This document shows positions 1-9,257 of a DNA stretch of 24,800 nt, piece after piece. Where the stretch lies: positions 1 through 24,800 of the forward strand of contig MSJI02000357.1 in assembly GCA_001931905.2 (NCBI GenBank). The letters are read 5' to 3'. The DNA is from Cladosporium sp. IMV 00045 (Eukaryota; Ascomycota; Dothideomycetes; Cladosporiales; Cladosporiaceae). The notes beneath the pieces were generated by a model, which worked only from the letters and a program-made list of their open reading frames with translations, had not been told where the DNA came from and made no database searches. A program made the position numbers and the translations under genes. Positions within the stretch are counted from its first letter, which is position 1. Each line of letters opens with the position of its first letter.

Positions 1-1386
1 GTGATCGTGCTGGCCGGTGAGCTGCTGAAGAAGGCAGAGGATCTGCTGAGAATGGGATTGAAGACGAGCGAGATCGCAAAGGGCTACGAGCGCGCGCAGG
101 GATTTGCGCTGAAGGCGCTGGAGGAGCTCGAGGTGGAGAGGGTGGAGGACATCAGGGACCAGGCGGAACTCGCAAAGGCGCTCAGAACAGTCATCGCGGC
201 CAAGCAATCAGGAAACGAGGAATTCCTCGCGGACCGCGTCGCCGAGGCTGTGCTCGCTGTCATGCCCAAGAACCCATACAACTTCAACGTGGACAACGTG
301 CGGGTGGTCAAGATCATGGGAGGTGGACTGGAGCAGAGCAAGGTGGTCAAGGGTATGGTTTTCGGCCGTGAGCCCGACGGAAGCGTGAAGAAGGCTTCCA
401 AATCGAAGGTCGCTGTGTTCAGCTGCCCTATCGACATTTCACAGACTGAGACCAAGGGCACTGTCCTGTTGAAGAACTCGAAGGAGCTTTTGGATTTCTC
501 CAAGGGTGAGGAGGCACAGATGGAGGCTGCGATCAAGGAGATTCACGATGCTGGAATTCGTGTTGTTGTCGCTGGTGCGACTGTTGGTGAGCTCGCCATG
601 CACTACCTCAACCGCTACGGCATTCTTGTGGTCAAGATTCTTTCCAAGTTCGAGCTCCGCCGCCTGTGCAGCGTTGTTGGCGCTACTCCTCTCGCTCGTC
701 TCGGTGCTCCTATGCCTGACGAGATGGGTGACATTGACGTCGTTGAGGCTCTGGAGATCGGTGGCGACAGAGTGACGGTTTTCAGACAAGAGAACGATCA
801 GACTCGCACATCCACCATCGTGCTCAGAGGTGCCACCCAGAACCACCTCGACGATGTCGAGAGAGCAGTCGACGACGGTGTCAACGCGATCAAGGCCATC
901 ACCCGCGACCCCAGAATGGTCCCCGGTGCCGGTGCCGCCGAGATGGAAATCATCGACAAGGTCAACGCCGTCGCCGAGAAGACTCCCGGTCTCAGCCAAT
1001 ACGCCATCAAGAAGTACGCCGAAGCCTTCGAAGTCATCCCCCGCACGCTCGCCGAATCCGCCGGTCTGGACGCCACCGAAGTCCTCGCCCGTCTCTACAC
1101 CGCGCACAGCGCCGCGCAGAAGCAGCCCAGCAAGAAGCAGGGCGAGTCGTCGTCAGAGGAAGAGGCACCGTCCGCCATGGGCGTGGACATCGAGAACGAG
1201 GACGGAACCGGCACGCTCGACGCCGAAGACGAGGGCATACTCGACCTGATGTCTAGCAAGTCCTGGGCCATCAAGCTGGCCACCGAGTCTGTGAGGACCA
1301 TCCTCAGCGTCGACCAGATCATCGTCGCGAGACAAGCCGGTGGCCCCAAGCCGCCTGGTCCCAACCCTAACTGGGACGAGGACTGA
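1..1386 (+). CDS. CCT8: T-complex protein 1 subunit theta (CCT8), 3' part
   Basis: Cytosolic group II chaperonin subunit; it is one of eight different subunits in each ring of the TRiC/CCT complex, which folds actin, tubulin and other proteins with ATP. The reading frame is open from base 1, so the gene enters from the left edge and the first GTG is an internal codon, not a start. The 461 visible residues lack roughly the first 85-90 of a usual 550-residue theta subunit, including the GDGT nucleotide motif. Visible family marks are VLAGELL at residues 3-9, the apical-domain segment around residues 130-260, the VPGAGAAE motif near residue 309 and a conserved GPKPPGPNPNWDED tail. An acidic Ser/Glu-rich insert (about residues 380-410) lies in the C-terminal equatorial part. 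No intron is needed in this stretch. Family assignment is firm; the 5' exons lie outside the window. Confidence 0.95.
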   Translation: MIVLAGELLKKAEDLLRMGLKTSEIAKGYERAQGFALKALEELEVERVEDIRDQAELAKALRTVIAAKQSGNEEFLADRVAEAVLAVMPKNPYNFNVDNVRVVKIMGGGLEQSKVVKGMVFGREPDGSVKKASKSKVAVFSCPIDISQTETKGTVLLKNSKELLDFSKGEEAQMEAAIKEIHDAGIRVVVAGATVGELAMHYLNRYGILVVKILSKFELRRLCSVVGATPLARLGAPMPDEMGDIDVVEALEIGGDRVTVFRQENDQTRTSTIVLRGATQNHLDDVERAVDDGVNAIKAITRDPRMVPGAGAAEMEIIDKVNAVAEKTPGLSQYAIKKYAEAFEVIPRTLAESAGLDATEVLARLYTAHSAAQKQPSKKQGESSSEEEAPSAMGVDIENEDGTGTLDAEDEGILDLMSSKSWAIKLATESVRTILSVDQIIVARQAGGPKPPGPNPNWDED

Positions 1387-2023
1387 TTATTTCGCTGATT
1401 CAAATAGACGATTTTTGCGCTAGATGAGACGGCCTAATGGCAATGCGAAAAAGTGATATGAAAGAGCTTGATTTGCTTGTGTCTCATTTTTTCTGTAAGA
1501 TCTTCCTCAGCCCCTGAAATGAGAGCAGCGAGTGTGATAACATGAGGCGCATCCTCGCTTGTGACGCCACCTTGGTCGGCCGCTGTGAGTGTGACAATTC
1601 CTCAAGATCTGTCTATTTTGAGACCTGTCACAAACAAAGGTAGCCATGCGTCGCCAAGGAGGCCGCGGGATGTGTCCATCATTGATGTTGAAATACGATC
1701 TGTGTGAGTCACAATTCGTTTGTCAGTAAATATTCTCACGTGAAGTGAATAGGTACCTATTCTTCACGTGTGCACGTGAATGCGCGTGTTGCCTTTTCCA
1801 GCCTGGCAGCCTGCTCCTTCCTTCCTTCCACCAACACACAACTTCACGACTTCAACTTCAGCCTCGCCCAACCTCGCCTTATTGTTTCTTCCATCACCGA
1901 AATACATTCGCTTTCTGGCGAACGGCTTACCTCAACAGTAACCAGGCCATTTACACAATACACCAAGCTTCTGCTTTCCGACTCGACTGACAATCACACC
2001 AATCCCACCGCCAGCAACCCGCC
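1387..2023. other. Intergenic region between CCT8 and the DUF7918 gene
   Basis: This holds the CCT8 3' UTR and the promoter and leader of the next gene. The leader (about 1800-2023) is C-rich and A-poor, typical of fungal 5' UTRs. A hairpin-forming E-box cluster at 1737-1778 is listed separately. Short open frames at 1745-2126 have no coding character and overlap the leader. Confidence 0.6.
1737..1778. promoter_or_regulatory. Three CACGTG E-boxes, two forming the ends of a near-perfect palindrome
   Basis: CACGTG occurs at 1737-1742, 1765-1770 and 1773-1778. The segment 1737-1770 is a near-perfect inverted repeat centred on GGTACC at about 1752-1757; the two arms pair over 16 bases with only a two-base bulge (AC/GT) on one side. 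CACGTG is the known site of bHLH factors such as Cbf1/Pho4/SREBP types. The cluster lies about 250-290 bp upstream of the ATG at 2024 and about 350 bp past the CCT8 stop, so it most likely serves the downstream gene. Binding is inferred. Confidence 0.55.
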
Positions 2024-3145
2024 ATGCGTGCAGACTGCCTTCCGTTCGCCAGCGTGTCGGTACGCGTCAATGGCAGGAATCTACAAGAGCTTCAAACCGA
2101 AGGCGTCAGCGGCGACGATGCCATGACTGCGACTACCTACATTGAAGCCGTTGATGGCGCTGAGTTCGATGTCTGCCTCAAGCTGGAGAGAGGCTTTGCT
2201 TACAAGCAGGATCAACTCTCGTTCAAAGTCGACGTCGATGGTGCATATGCAGGAGGAACGGCGGTCTCACTGAATGGTGCGGACATTGAAAGTTGGATTG
2301 AAGGAGCTATAGAATCTGACGGCGGCCGCCTCGCCACTTTAAGAAAGCTGAGGTTCGCCGCTCTTAAGACTAGTACGTTGAAGCCACCCTGTTACAAGTT
2401 TGACCATCCTAACATTTGTGTCAGCGGATGAGAAGCCCAAACTCTCTATGTCGACCGACAAGTTTGCACAACTCGGGACCATCAGTGTAACTCTCACGCG
2501 TTCTCGGCAGACTGGAACAATTTTCCAGTCGACCGAAAAAAGCAAAGTCGGAGCAATCGACAAAGCCGGGGTACCAGAGAAAGCATTGAAAGGGCGCTCA
2601 ATCTCCCACCACGCACAGTAAGTCGATAGTTTCCATGCATCCAAGCATCCGCAGTGTTTGACTCATTCTCTAGGCTCGGGGACTCCAAGCACGTTCAGCA
2701 TCACAAAGGCTTCGTCCAAGTCGCCTATCCCTTCGGCAAAGATCCTATTGCCACTTACAAATTCCGCTACTGATCTCACAGTAATGATTGCATTTCCCCA
2801 TGTTATTCGATAGTAATATTTCGTACTGACTCATTCCCAGAGGATCTCCAGAATGAGGGTATCATTGATCGTAGCCCATCGCCAGTCCCTCTTGAGGAGC
2901 GCGATCCAAACGAACTCACCCTCGAAGAAGCCCGAGAGCTCCTCCTTCGTCAGCGCGCCGAGAAAGAAAACAAGGTCAAGCTCAAGCAAGAGTTCAAGCG
3001 TGAGAAACGTCAGCGTTCGGCGACTCTGGAAGGCGACGTCCACGACGACGACGACGACGACGAAGCGGATGTGACAATCACGAGTGAGTCTGACGCGAAG
3101 AAGCGGGCAAAGAACACCGAGACGGTAGACTTGACCGATGATTGA
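2024..3145 (+). CDS. Fungal DUF7918-type protein, four exons, with an in-frame TGA in exon 3
   Basis: Model: exons 2024-2372, 2425-2617, 2674-2780 and 2841-3145, total 954 nt or 317 codons plus stop. Introns have GTACGT, GTAAGT, GGCTCG-flanked TAG and GTAATG/CCCAG signals. The N-terminal domain (about residues 1-230) shows features I associate with the fungal DUF7918 family: VRVNG, TYIEA near residue 38, LSFKVDVDG, RKLRF, then EKALKGR and SH before intron 2. After exon 4 starts come DLQNEGII, RSPSPVPLE, a charged helix rich in Glu/Lys/Arg, a run of six Asp and a final VDLTDD. All four exons join in one frame, but codon 214 (2771-2773) is TGA, where an Arg-like residue of the FRYxS motif would be expected. 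Either it is a fresh nonsense mutation, a sequence error, or the protein ends at 213 residues. No GT lies between the last conserved motif and the TGA to splice it out. The molecular function of the family is unknown to me. Confidence 0.75.
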
Positions 3146-3887
3146 GCTGCCAGTGAAGCGCGAATGCAGCAGGTGAAGAAGGTTGGACGTGATGAACAGG
3201 AAACTTTACAACTTGAGAATGAGCTTGAGAGTGGCAATCGGGAACCACGGAAAGGAAAGGACAATGAAGCGAGCGATGATCGTGACTTTGATATCTGATG
3301 GGTTTCTTCATTATCAGCGGAGGTGTTCACAACCCTCACACGGCGTTCTTACGAATGTGGCATCATGGAGCGATGAAGCATGAGACGCTGATGTCGTTCG
3401 TTTGCAGCCTTCGTTAATCGGCATGACAATCTGCCGTTTCAAGGCTTTCGGGTTTTGGCGTGGCTCGGAGTTGGCGAAAGACATGTACAATTAGAATCAA
3501 AATGAAAAAGTCAGCGAATTCAGGGAGGTCAGATCATTACATGACATTCGAAACCAGTGAAGCATACACGCATGTCTGAAGACTTATCACATGCAAACCG
3601 CATGAGTTTATCTATTTAGTTACATGAACACGACCGGGGTGATCCACTCCCGTCGACCCTTTCTCCACTTCGACAGCAGCGGGGATGATCTCACCCGCAG
3701 CTGCCCTGGCCCCTACCAAGAAGTCGACAGCCCAGCAGGACAAGCTCAATGGCTTACGCCTTCTCCCAACCAAATGCTGTGTCCGCTCAATCCGGCCGAG
3801 CCATATGCTCTGGCGATGTGATAGCCTTGTCGTCGACCCCTCCTTGAAACAATTCATCTCTCTCGAAGGTACCACCACACCACAGCC
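3146..3887. other. Intergenic region upstream of the acyltransferase
   Basis: This stretch of 742 bp holds the 3' UTR of the DUF7918 gene and the promoter of the acyltransferase. Short frames on both strands (3183-3383, 3612-3986) lack protein-like composition. The last 50 bases before the ATG at 3888 are rich in CA and CT, as in many fungal leaders. I see no RNA gene or repeat. Confidence 0.5.
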
Positions 3888-5522
3888 ATGAAGGAGAACC
3901 AAAAGCCCGACTGGGCGATCAAGGCCGAGACAAACGGCAATACCAACGGATCCGCTCGACCAGAGACTGTCAATGGCTTTACTCAACTACATCCGTCAAA
4001 CGGTGATCAAGACCATGCCAAAGGCTTCAACACGCTAGCACCCGAGCGATCAACTTCACGCCCGCGAACCCCAAGCATCTCAGCCTCAAAGCAAGCCCAG
4101 GCGGCTGCGAGAAAGTACAAGCATGCCTTCGCGATACATTCCACAAATCGCAGCTCATGTCTCAGCCGGGAGACCACAGAGCCTGTGTCGCTGCAGGGCT
4201 TCAAGAATCTCGCTTTCGCCGTCCTCGCCTGCTCCATCTTGCGGCTCATGATCGAGAACTTCAAAAAGTACGGCATCCGCGTGACGATTTCCTCCAACGG
4301 ACCTTCAGAGAGCGACATCTTCTACGGAACAATTCTTTACATTTCTGTACCATGCCACTTGTTCGTGGCCTACGGTATTGAGCGTCTGGCAGCCTGGTAT
4401 GCACAGGGAGCAGTGGGCAGAGTCAAGAAGAGCGAGGCGAGAGACTATGACAAGCAGCTGGAGGCAGAGAGGAAGAGGCTGAAGACACTCTGGTGGGCAA
4501 TTGCGATTCTTCACGGGCTGAATGCGACTTGCAACCTGCTGGTTTCGACGGCGGTGGTGTACTGTTACATCCACAACCCAGGCATTGGAACGATCCACGA
4601 ACTCCATGCGGTCATTGTCTGGTTGAAGGTCTGCTCGTACGCTTTCACCAACCGAGACTTGCGGCACGGCTTTCTCAAACCCGATCCAACCGGCCAGACC
4701 ATTCCAGCTCTGTACAAGACCTGCCCATACCCGCAGAACATCACCATCTCAAACCTGTGCTACTTCTGGTGGGCTCCCACTTTGGTCTACCAGCCAGCGT
4801 ACCCTCGCACGACCAAGATTCGCTGGGACTTTGTAGCCAAACGCGTCTGCGAGGCCATCTGTGGCTGCTTCATCATCTGGATCGCCTCCGCGCAATACGC
4901 TGTGCCACTCCTCCAAAACAGCCTGGCAGACATCTCCCAACTCAAGCTGATCAACCTGCTCGAGCGCGTCCTCAAACTCAGCACCATCAGCGTCATCTGC
5001 TGGCTCGCCGGCTTCTACGCCCTCTTCCAAGCCCTCCTCAACGCCCTCGCCGAAGTCATGCGCTTCGGCGACCGCGAATTCTACACCGACTGGTGGAACT
5101 GCTCCGACGTGCGCTCATACTGGACCTCTTGGAATAAGCCCGTCTCGCAGTTCATGAAACGCCACGTCTACGCCCCCATGGTCGGCCGCGGCATGAACCC
5201 CGTCCTGGCGCAGATCCTCACCTTCATCTTCAGCGCCAGCTTGCACGAGATCCTCGTCGGCGTGCCCACGCACAACGTCCTGGGATTGGCATTCATGGGC
5301 ATGATGTTTCAGATCCCGCTGATTCTCATCACGGACGTTTTCAGGAAGAAAGAAGGGTATTGGCCGAAGTTGGTGGGGAATCTCATCTTTTGGTGTACCT
5401 TCTGTCTCGTCGGACAGCCTGTTGCGGCGCTCGGGTATTATTTCGCTTGGCAGGCCAAGTACGGCGCGCAGAGGCCGGAGTATCCTGTGCTGTGGCCGGC
5501 GGGGTCTGAGAAGACTGCTTGA
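3888..5522 (+). CDS. DGAT1-type diacylglycerol/sterol O-acyltransferase (MBOAT family)
   Basis: A membrane-bound O-acyltransferase of the ER. The DGAT1 branch makes triacylglycerol from diacylglycerol and acyl-CoA; the related ACAT/ARE branch makes steryl esters. Single exon, 544 residues. The first 80 residues are polar, low-complexity and probably cytosolic. The DGAT1-like core begins near residue 85 and contains many hydrophobic membrane segments. Key marks are YFWWAPTLVYQ with PRT after it (about residues 289-305), FYTDWWN at 398-404 (the FYxDWWN acyl-CoA signature) and SLHEILVGVP with the likely catalytic His at 453. I favour DGAT1 over steryl ester synthase because of the YFxxAPTLxYxxxxPR and HExLVxVP motifs, but substrate cannot be fixed from sequence alone. 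It is convergent with the carbonic anhydrase, 236 bp apart, and lies 742 bp after the DUF7918 gene. Confidence 0.9.
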   Translation: MKENQKPDWAIKAETNGNTNGSARPETVNGFTQLHPSNGDQDHAKGFNTLAPERSTSRPRTPSISASKQAQAAARKYKHAFAIHSTNRSSCLSRETTEPVSLQGFKNLAFAVLACSILRLMIENFKKYGIRVTISSNGPSESDIFYGTILYISVPCHLFVAYGIERLAAWYAQGAVGRVKKSEARDYDKQLEAERKRLKTLWWAIAILHGLNATCNLLVSTAVVYCYIHNPGIGTIHELHAVIVWLKVCSYAFTNRDLRHGFLKPDPTGQTIPALYKTCPYPQNITISNLCYFWWAPTLVYQPAYPRTTKIRWDFVAKRVCEAICGCFIIWIASAQYAVPLLQNSLADISQLKLINLLERVLKLSTISVICWLAGFYALFQALLNALAEVMRFGDREFYTDWWNCSDVRSYWTSWNKPVSQFMKRHVYAPMVGRGMNPVLAQILTFIFSASLHEILVGVPTHNVLGLAFMGMMFQIPLILITDVFRKKEGYWPKLVGNLIFWCTFCLVGQPVAALGYYFAWQAKYGAQRPEYPVLWPAGSEKTA

Positions 5523-5758
5523 GGTGGTGTGTTTGTTGGTAGTCTATCACTGAGAGTTGCCCGTGCGTCTGGTAATGCACGAAGAAACGGCCTGAGTGAA
5601 ATGAATATATTCATCCCTTCTTATACACTATCCTTGTCTAATATCGTTTGTCTCGTCACTTTGATCGCTCGCTTCATAACTCCACCACACCTGCGCTGTT
5701 CTCTTCAATCAAACCCTCAATTCTTCCCGTCAGGTAAACCACTCGATCTTCCAGTCCC

Positions 5759-6836
5759 TTACTTCAGCTCGAAAGTGCTGTGCCTGCAGGCGCCCGCATG
5801 CTCATCCTCAGCGGTGTCAATCTGCTCCAGGTAGCCCTTGTCAAGCCTGTACAGGACGCCGTGAACCTGCAGACCGCGCTCCTTAATCGCGTCAACAACG
5901 GTAGGGATGCGTCTGAGGTTGTCCACACCAGCCTGAACGTTCAGCCTGGCCAGCGCATCCTCCTTCTCCTCCGCGCTCATCTTGCCCAGGGCGTCGGCGT
6001 GCTTCTCGCGGATCTGGCGCATGGGCTGAAGCCAGACGTCCAGGATGTCGAGCTTGTTGTTGGCCAGCGTGGCTTTCACGCCTCCGCAGGAGGTGTGCCC
6101 GCACAGCACGATGTGCTTGATCTTCAGGTGCTTGACGCTGAACTCGACGCTGCTCAGCAGCGCGATGTCGGTCGGGTTGATCACGTTGGCGATGTTGCGC
6201 AGCACGAACACCTCGCCGGGCTTCTTGCCCAGCACGGTGGTCTCGGGCACGCGCGAGTCGCAGCAGCCGATCCACAGGATGTCAGGCGTCTGGCCCTTGG
6301 CGCTGTTCTTGAAGAATTCCGGGTCTTTGGAGGCGATGTCGGTGGCCCAGATTTTGTTGGCCTCGAGCGAGGCGGTGAAGGTGTCATCTGTGGAGGAAGG
6401 GTGTGGTCAGTGTTAAGTTTGGTGGATGTTGCTGCGAGAAGGCAGCGGTGTGTTGGTGACGGGCATGGATGCTGTGTTTCAAGCGGGTGATGATTGCTGG
6501 GTATGCTCGTGTTCATGGTGGAAGGATTGCATACGGCGACGCTTGTATGACTCGTGAAATGTGCGCCAGGGTTGTGGATGGGATGGCGCTGGAGTGGTGG
6601 AGGCATTGCATGGGTGTGAGTAGGCGAGAGCCGACCTAAAGTGCTGGAGCGAGGCGGGGCGACGAATGGCGCGCCATGCTGGTGGCAAGAGGAGGGATGC
6701 CATTGGGGTGTTTCGGGGGATGATGCCCGAGAGGGTGTATAAGTGTGTATAAGGAGTAGGAGGAGATGTGTATAAGGTAGGGGAGATAGTGCTGTGCTGG
6801 TGATGATAAAGTTCACGTACCATTTGGGTGTGCCAT
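5759..6836 (-). CDS. Beta-class carbonic anhydrase, two exons
   Basis: Zinc enzyme converting CO2 and water to bicarbonate and a proton; the fungal members (Nce103/CanA/CanB type) supply bicarbonate for biosynthesis and CO2 sensing. Model: exon 1 6821-6836 (ATG plus five codons and one base), intron 6388-6820 with GTACGT donor and CTCCACAG acceptor, exon 2 5759-6387. The joined frame is 645 nt, 214 residues, close to the family norm. Zinc ligands are Cys47 (in IGCCDSRV), His103 and Cys106 (in CGHTSCGG), with the Asp49-Arg51 dyad intact. Exon 2 alone has no ATG before its conserved start, and the spliced N-terminus (MAHPNDDTFTASLEANKIW) joins smoothly to the family pattern, which supports the tiny first exon. 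No mitochondrial targeting peptide is visible. The 433-nt intron is long for this genome. Confidence 0.9.
6735..6777. repeat. Three dispersed copies of GTGTATAAG inside the carbonic anhydrase intron
   Basis: GTGTATAAG occurs at 6735-6743, 6745-6753 and 6768-6776, in a G-rich (plus strand) part of the intron. In the sense of the gene this reads CTTATACAC within a C-rich stretch. It may be simple sequence or a splicing or transcriptional element; there is no evidence for either. Confidence 0.5.
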
Positions 6837-7783
6837 GACTGCTGCGGTGTTGGGCGGGAGTGGATTGGGGATGGTTCGGGGGAATGAGATGGTTGGAATT
6901 GATTGATCCGTCGGACACGGGAGATGAAGAAGATCTGTGCTGGGATTCGGTAGGGCAGAGAAAAGGAAGAGGGAGTTGCTTGATATAGAATAAACAAAGT
7001 CGACTCACTCCCAGCTGATGGAGACAGACGACAAGCAGGAGCAGATTATTGGCGTTGTTGGGGCTGTGTCCCGCCGAACTTGGCCCCGGTGGGGTTGGAG
7101 TGATGAGATTGATGAATGCAACACCTGCAAGGCACCTTCGATCTGCATCTCCCACCACCCGAACGATAGTAATCATCCCCTTCCAAGCCCGTCTGTTATG
7201 CTTGGCATCATTTGTCCTATCCGGGTAGTTGGATCTGTAAGACACCCCTCATGAGTAATGTCTTCCCTTTCAATGGAAAGTCAAACCAGCCATCCCGACT
7301 TTCCCCATGGCTCCGATGCAACGACTCCTCCGACAACGGACTTGGCAGTATCCATATCAACGTTCACGCAATCCGTCGCAGCAACAAGCATTTCCTCGGC
7401 CGTCTCGCTTCTTGTAATTTACATCCCAGCACGTTGTCAACTTCAGCTTCGGCCAACACACCCTCCAGATCAATCCCACCAACTCATGAGCACCGCGGTC
7501 TCGCAGGAGCTGCAGCCTCGCCAGCCGTGAAGACCGCATTACCCGCAGCCGCATGCCGCGCAGTGGTTCCCTTCGCAGCTGCGAGAGCATTCCCATTGCA
7601 ATGTGATCACGACAAATTCCAACATGGTGATTCAGGGAATGCTGGAGATAAAGCTCGTCGGTCTGGCTAAAGACAGATCCTGGAGAACCACGGAGTGTGA
7701 CGTCCAAGCAAGGTAAAGTTTAATAAGCTCAAATCAGATCTCAACCTCACTCCAAGTTCCAAGTACATATATTTAGATGACAT
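6837..7783. other. Region between the carbonic anhydrase start and the AKR gene end
   Basis: This 947 bp holds the carbonic anhydrase promoter and leader and the 3' UTR of the AKR7-type gene. Plus-strand frames at 7212-7670 and 7258-7530 begin with Ser/Thr/Pro-rich or Arg/Gln-rich sequence. GTAATT at 7416 and several AG sites would allow spliced models, but none gives a protein I recognise. I do not call a gene here. Confidence 0.4.
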
Positions 7784-8864
7784 TCAATGCCAGTAATTGG
7801 AGCTCACGCCCTTGCACCCTTCCCACCCCTCATCCAACACCCTCACAACCTCCTCCGCCAACTCACCCTTTCCCAAGTCAACCAGATTACTCTGCAGGTG
7901 CCTCACAGAACTCGCACCGACAATGATTGCATCTCCCATTCCGCCATCCAGCTTTGAATGGTGCACCAACCACCTCAAAGCACACTCCGCCTCGCTCAGA
8001 TCAGATTTCTTCGCCACCGCCCTCAATCCCTCGAGAGCGTCAAAGTACGCATCGTTCCAGTATCGCCTGCGAAAAGCCCTCCCCTGGAACCTCTCAGGAT
8101 CGAACCGTGACCCGGCATCAACACCCTTTGTCTCCCGCGTATACCGATCGGTTAGATACCCGCCAGCCAACGGGTTGTAGGCATAGAACGCCATACCGTA
8201 GTGCCGCAGACTCGCAAACAACTCCGCTTCGACGCCTCGATGCAGCGCGTTGTACACTCCCTGGTATACGTCTGGGACTTTCCATCCGTTCGCACGGCAT
8301 AGCTCGTTTATCTGCGCAACTTCCCACGCCTGGTAATTTGACAGCCCGAGCCGCGCAAACAGCCCTTCGTGGTACAGTGCATCAACCGCCTCGAAGGTCT
8401 CAGCAAATGACGTCGAGCGATCTGGTGCATGCAAATACCAGATATCGATCTTATCCATCTTCAGCGCCCGCAGACTGGACGTGAGATTCGAGCGCAGACC
8501 CTCGGGCGTATGCCGCTGCGTCTTGTCCCAAGAGTCAGGCACGGCGCGGCCGAAGGTGGGATAGTATTTCGTCGAGACGGTGAGGTTGCGTTCTTGCAGA
8601 TCGAGGGAGCCGAGCATTGTCTCGGAGGTCCCTTCGCCGTAGGAGCTGGCTGTGTCGATTCCGTTGTGTCCGTGCGATTGGAACGTCGTCAGGAGCCCGG
8701 AGGCTGTGGAGAGGTTGTGAATTCTCGCTTGTTCTTTGCCGGCGGCGCCGAGGGTCATTGCGCCTGTGTTGGTGAGCTTTAGTTGGTGGCACCGATGGGA
8801 AGTAAAGATGTCTGATGTACTTACCGAAAACGACTTTGATGGCTTTGGGCTTTGGGGAGGCCAT
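7784..8864 (-). CDS. Aldo-keto reductase, AKR7 (aflatoxin B1 aldehyde reductase) type
   Basis: Cytosolic NADPH-dependent reductase of aldehydes and ketones. Model: exon 1 8825-8864, intron 8764-8824 (GTAAGT donor, CAACACAG acceptor), exon 2 7784-8763; 1020 nt, 339 residues, the usual length. The beginning, KVVFGAMTLG, is the standard first strand of AKR7 proteins and is restored only by splicing exon 1. The catalytic tetrad is visible as Asp50 and Tyr55 (GIDTASSYGEG), Lys79 (STKYYP) and His125 (WYLHAPD). Further family marks are LGLSNYQAWEV, PDVYQGVYNALHR, YNPLAGGYLT and IIVGASS near the cofactor site. A TATATATA stretch lies upstream at 8972-8979. Substrate cannot be set from sequence; the AKR7 class acts broadly on dialdehydes and other carbonyls. 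Confidence 0.9.
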
Positions 8865-9257
8865 GCTGGGATTTCTCAAGTCGACGACTGATGAATTTGC
8901 GAGATGTTCGACTTTGTTCCTTACAGAGGGAGAAGAGTAGAGCCTTCCCTGTACGGCCGTTCTGGCGCTGTTATATATAGCGAATGTCAGACTCGGAGCC
9001 TGCGGACATTATGCACCTACAACTGTGGTCTGCATTGGATGGACTTTACTTTGAAGAGCGAAACTCTCGATCAGCGAAGGCAGACGACAAGCGAGGTGCC
9101 ACCTACTGCCCGTGAAACTGTAAACTCTCCTGTCATGCGTGCGATGAGATAAGTTCTCGGCGTAAGACGCGGAATTAATGTGAAGTAAGCTTTTTGCGGC
9201 GATGACATGCACGGAGTAAGAACGCATTTGTCAACATAGTCCATGCAGGCGATGACC
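8865..9257. other. Upstream region of the AKR7-type gene
   Basis: This 393 bp is the promoter side of the AKR7-type gene and the 3' flank of the decayed gene at 9258-11951. Apart from the TATA-like stretch near 8975 I see no feature. Confidence 0.4.
8971..8980 (-). promoter_or_regulatory. TATA-box candidate of the AKR7-type gene
   Basis: On the minus strand the bases read CTATATATAA, about 107-116 bp upstream of the ATG at 8864, a plausible distance for a fungal TATA box. It is assigned by position and sequence only. Confidence 0.35.

Noticed and set aside
439..1107. Long antisense frame (222 codons) across CCT8
   Set aside because: It mirrors the strongly biased codons of CCT8 and has Gly/Asp/Val-rich composition unlike a real protein.
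2771..2773. Programmed stop read-through of the DUF7918-type gene
   Set aside because: The bases after TGA are TCT rather than the CTA known to favour read-through in fungi; the stop also lies 10 nt from an intron and inside a domain.
4493..5137. Plus-strand frame of 214 codons inside the acyltransferase gene
   Set aside because: Arg/His/Pro-rich shadow frame of a well-supported membrane enzyme.
6181..7245. Minus-strand frame of 354 codons upstream of and overlapping the carbonic anhydrase
   Set aside because: Low-complexity Ser/Pro/His/Thr sequence that runs through the intron and overlaps exon 2 in the wrong phase.
7212..7670. Possible plus-strand gene between carbonic anhydrase and AKR7-type gene
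   Set aside because: No start context, splice model or family gives a convincing protein; left as intergenic.
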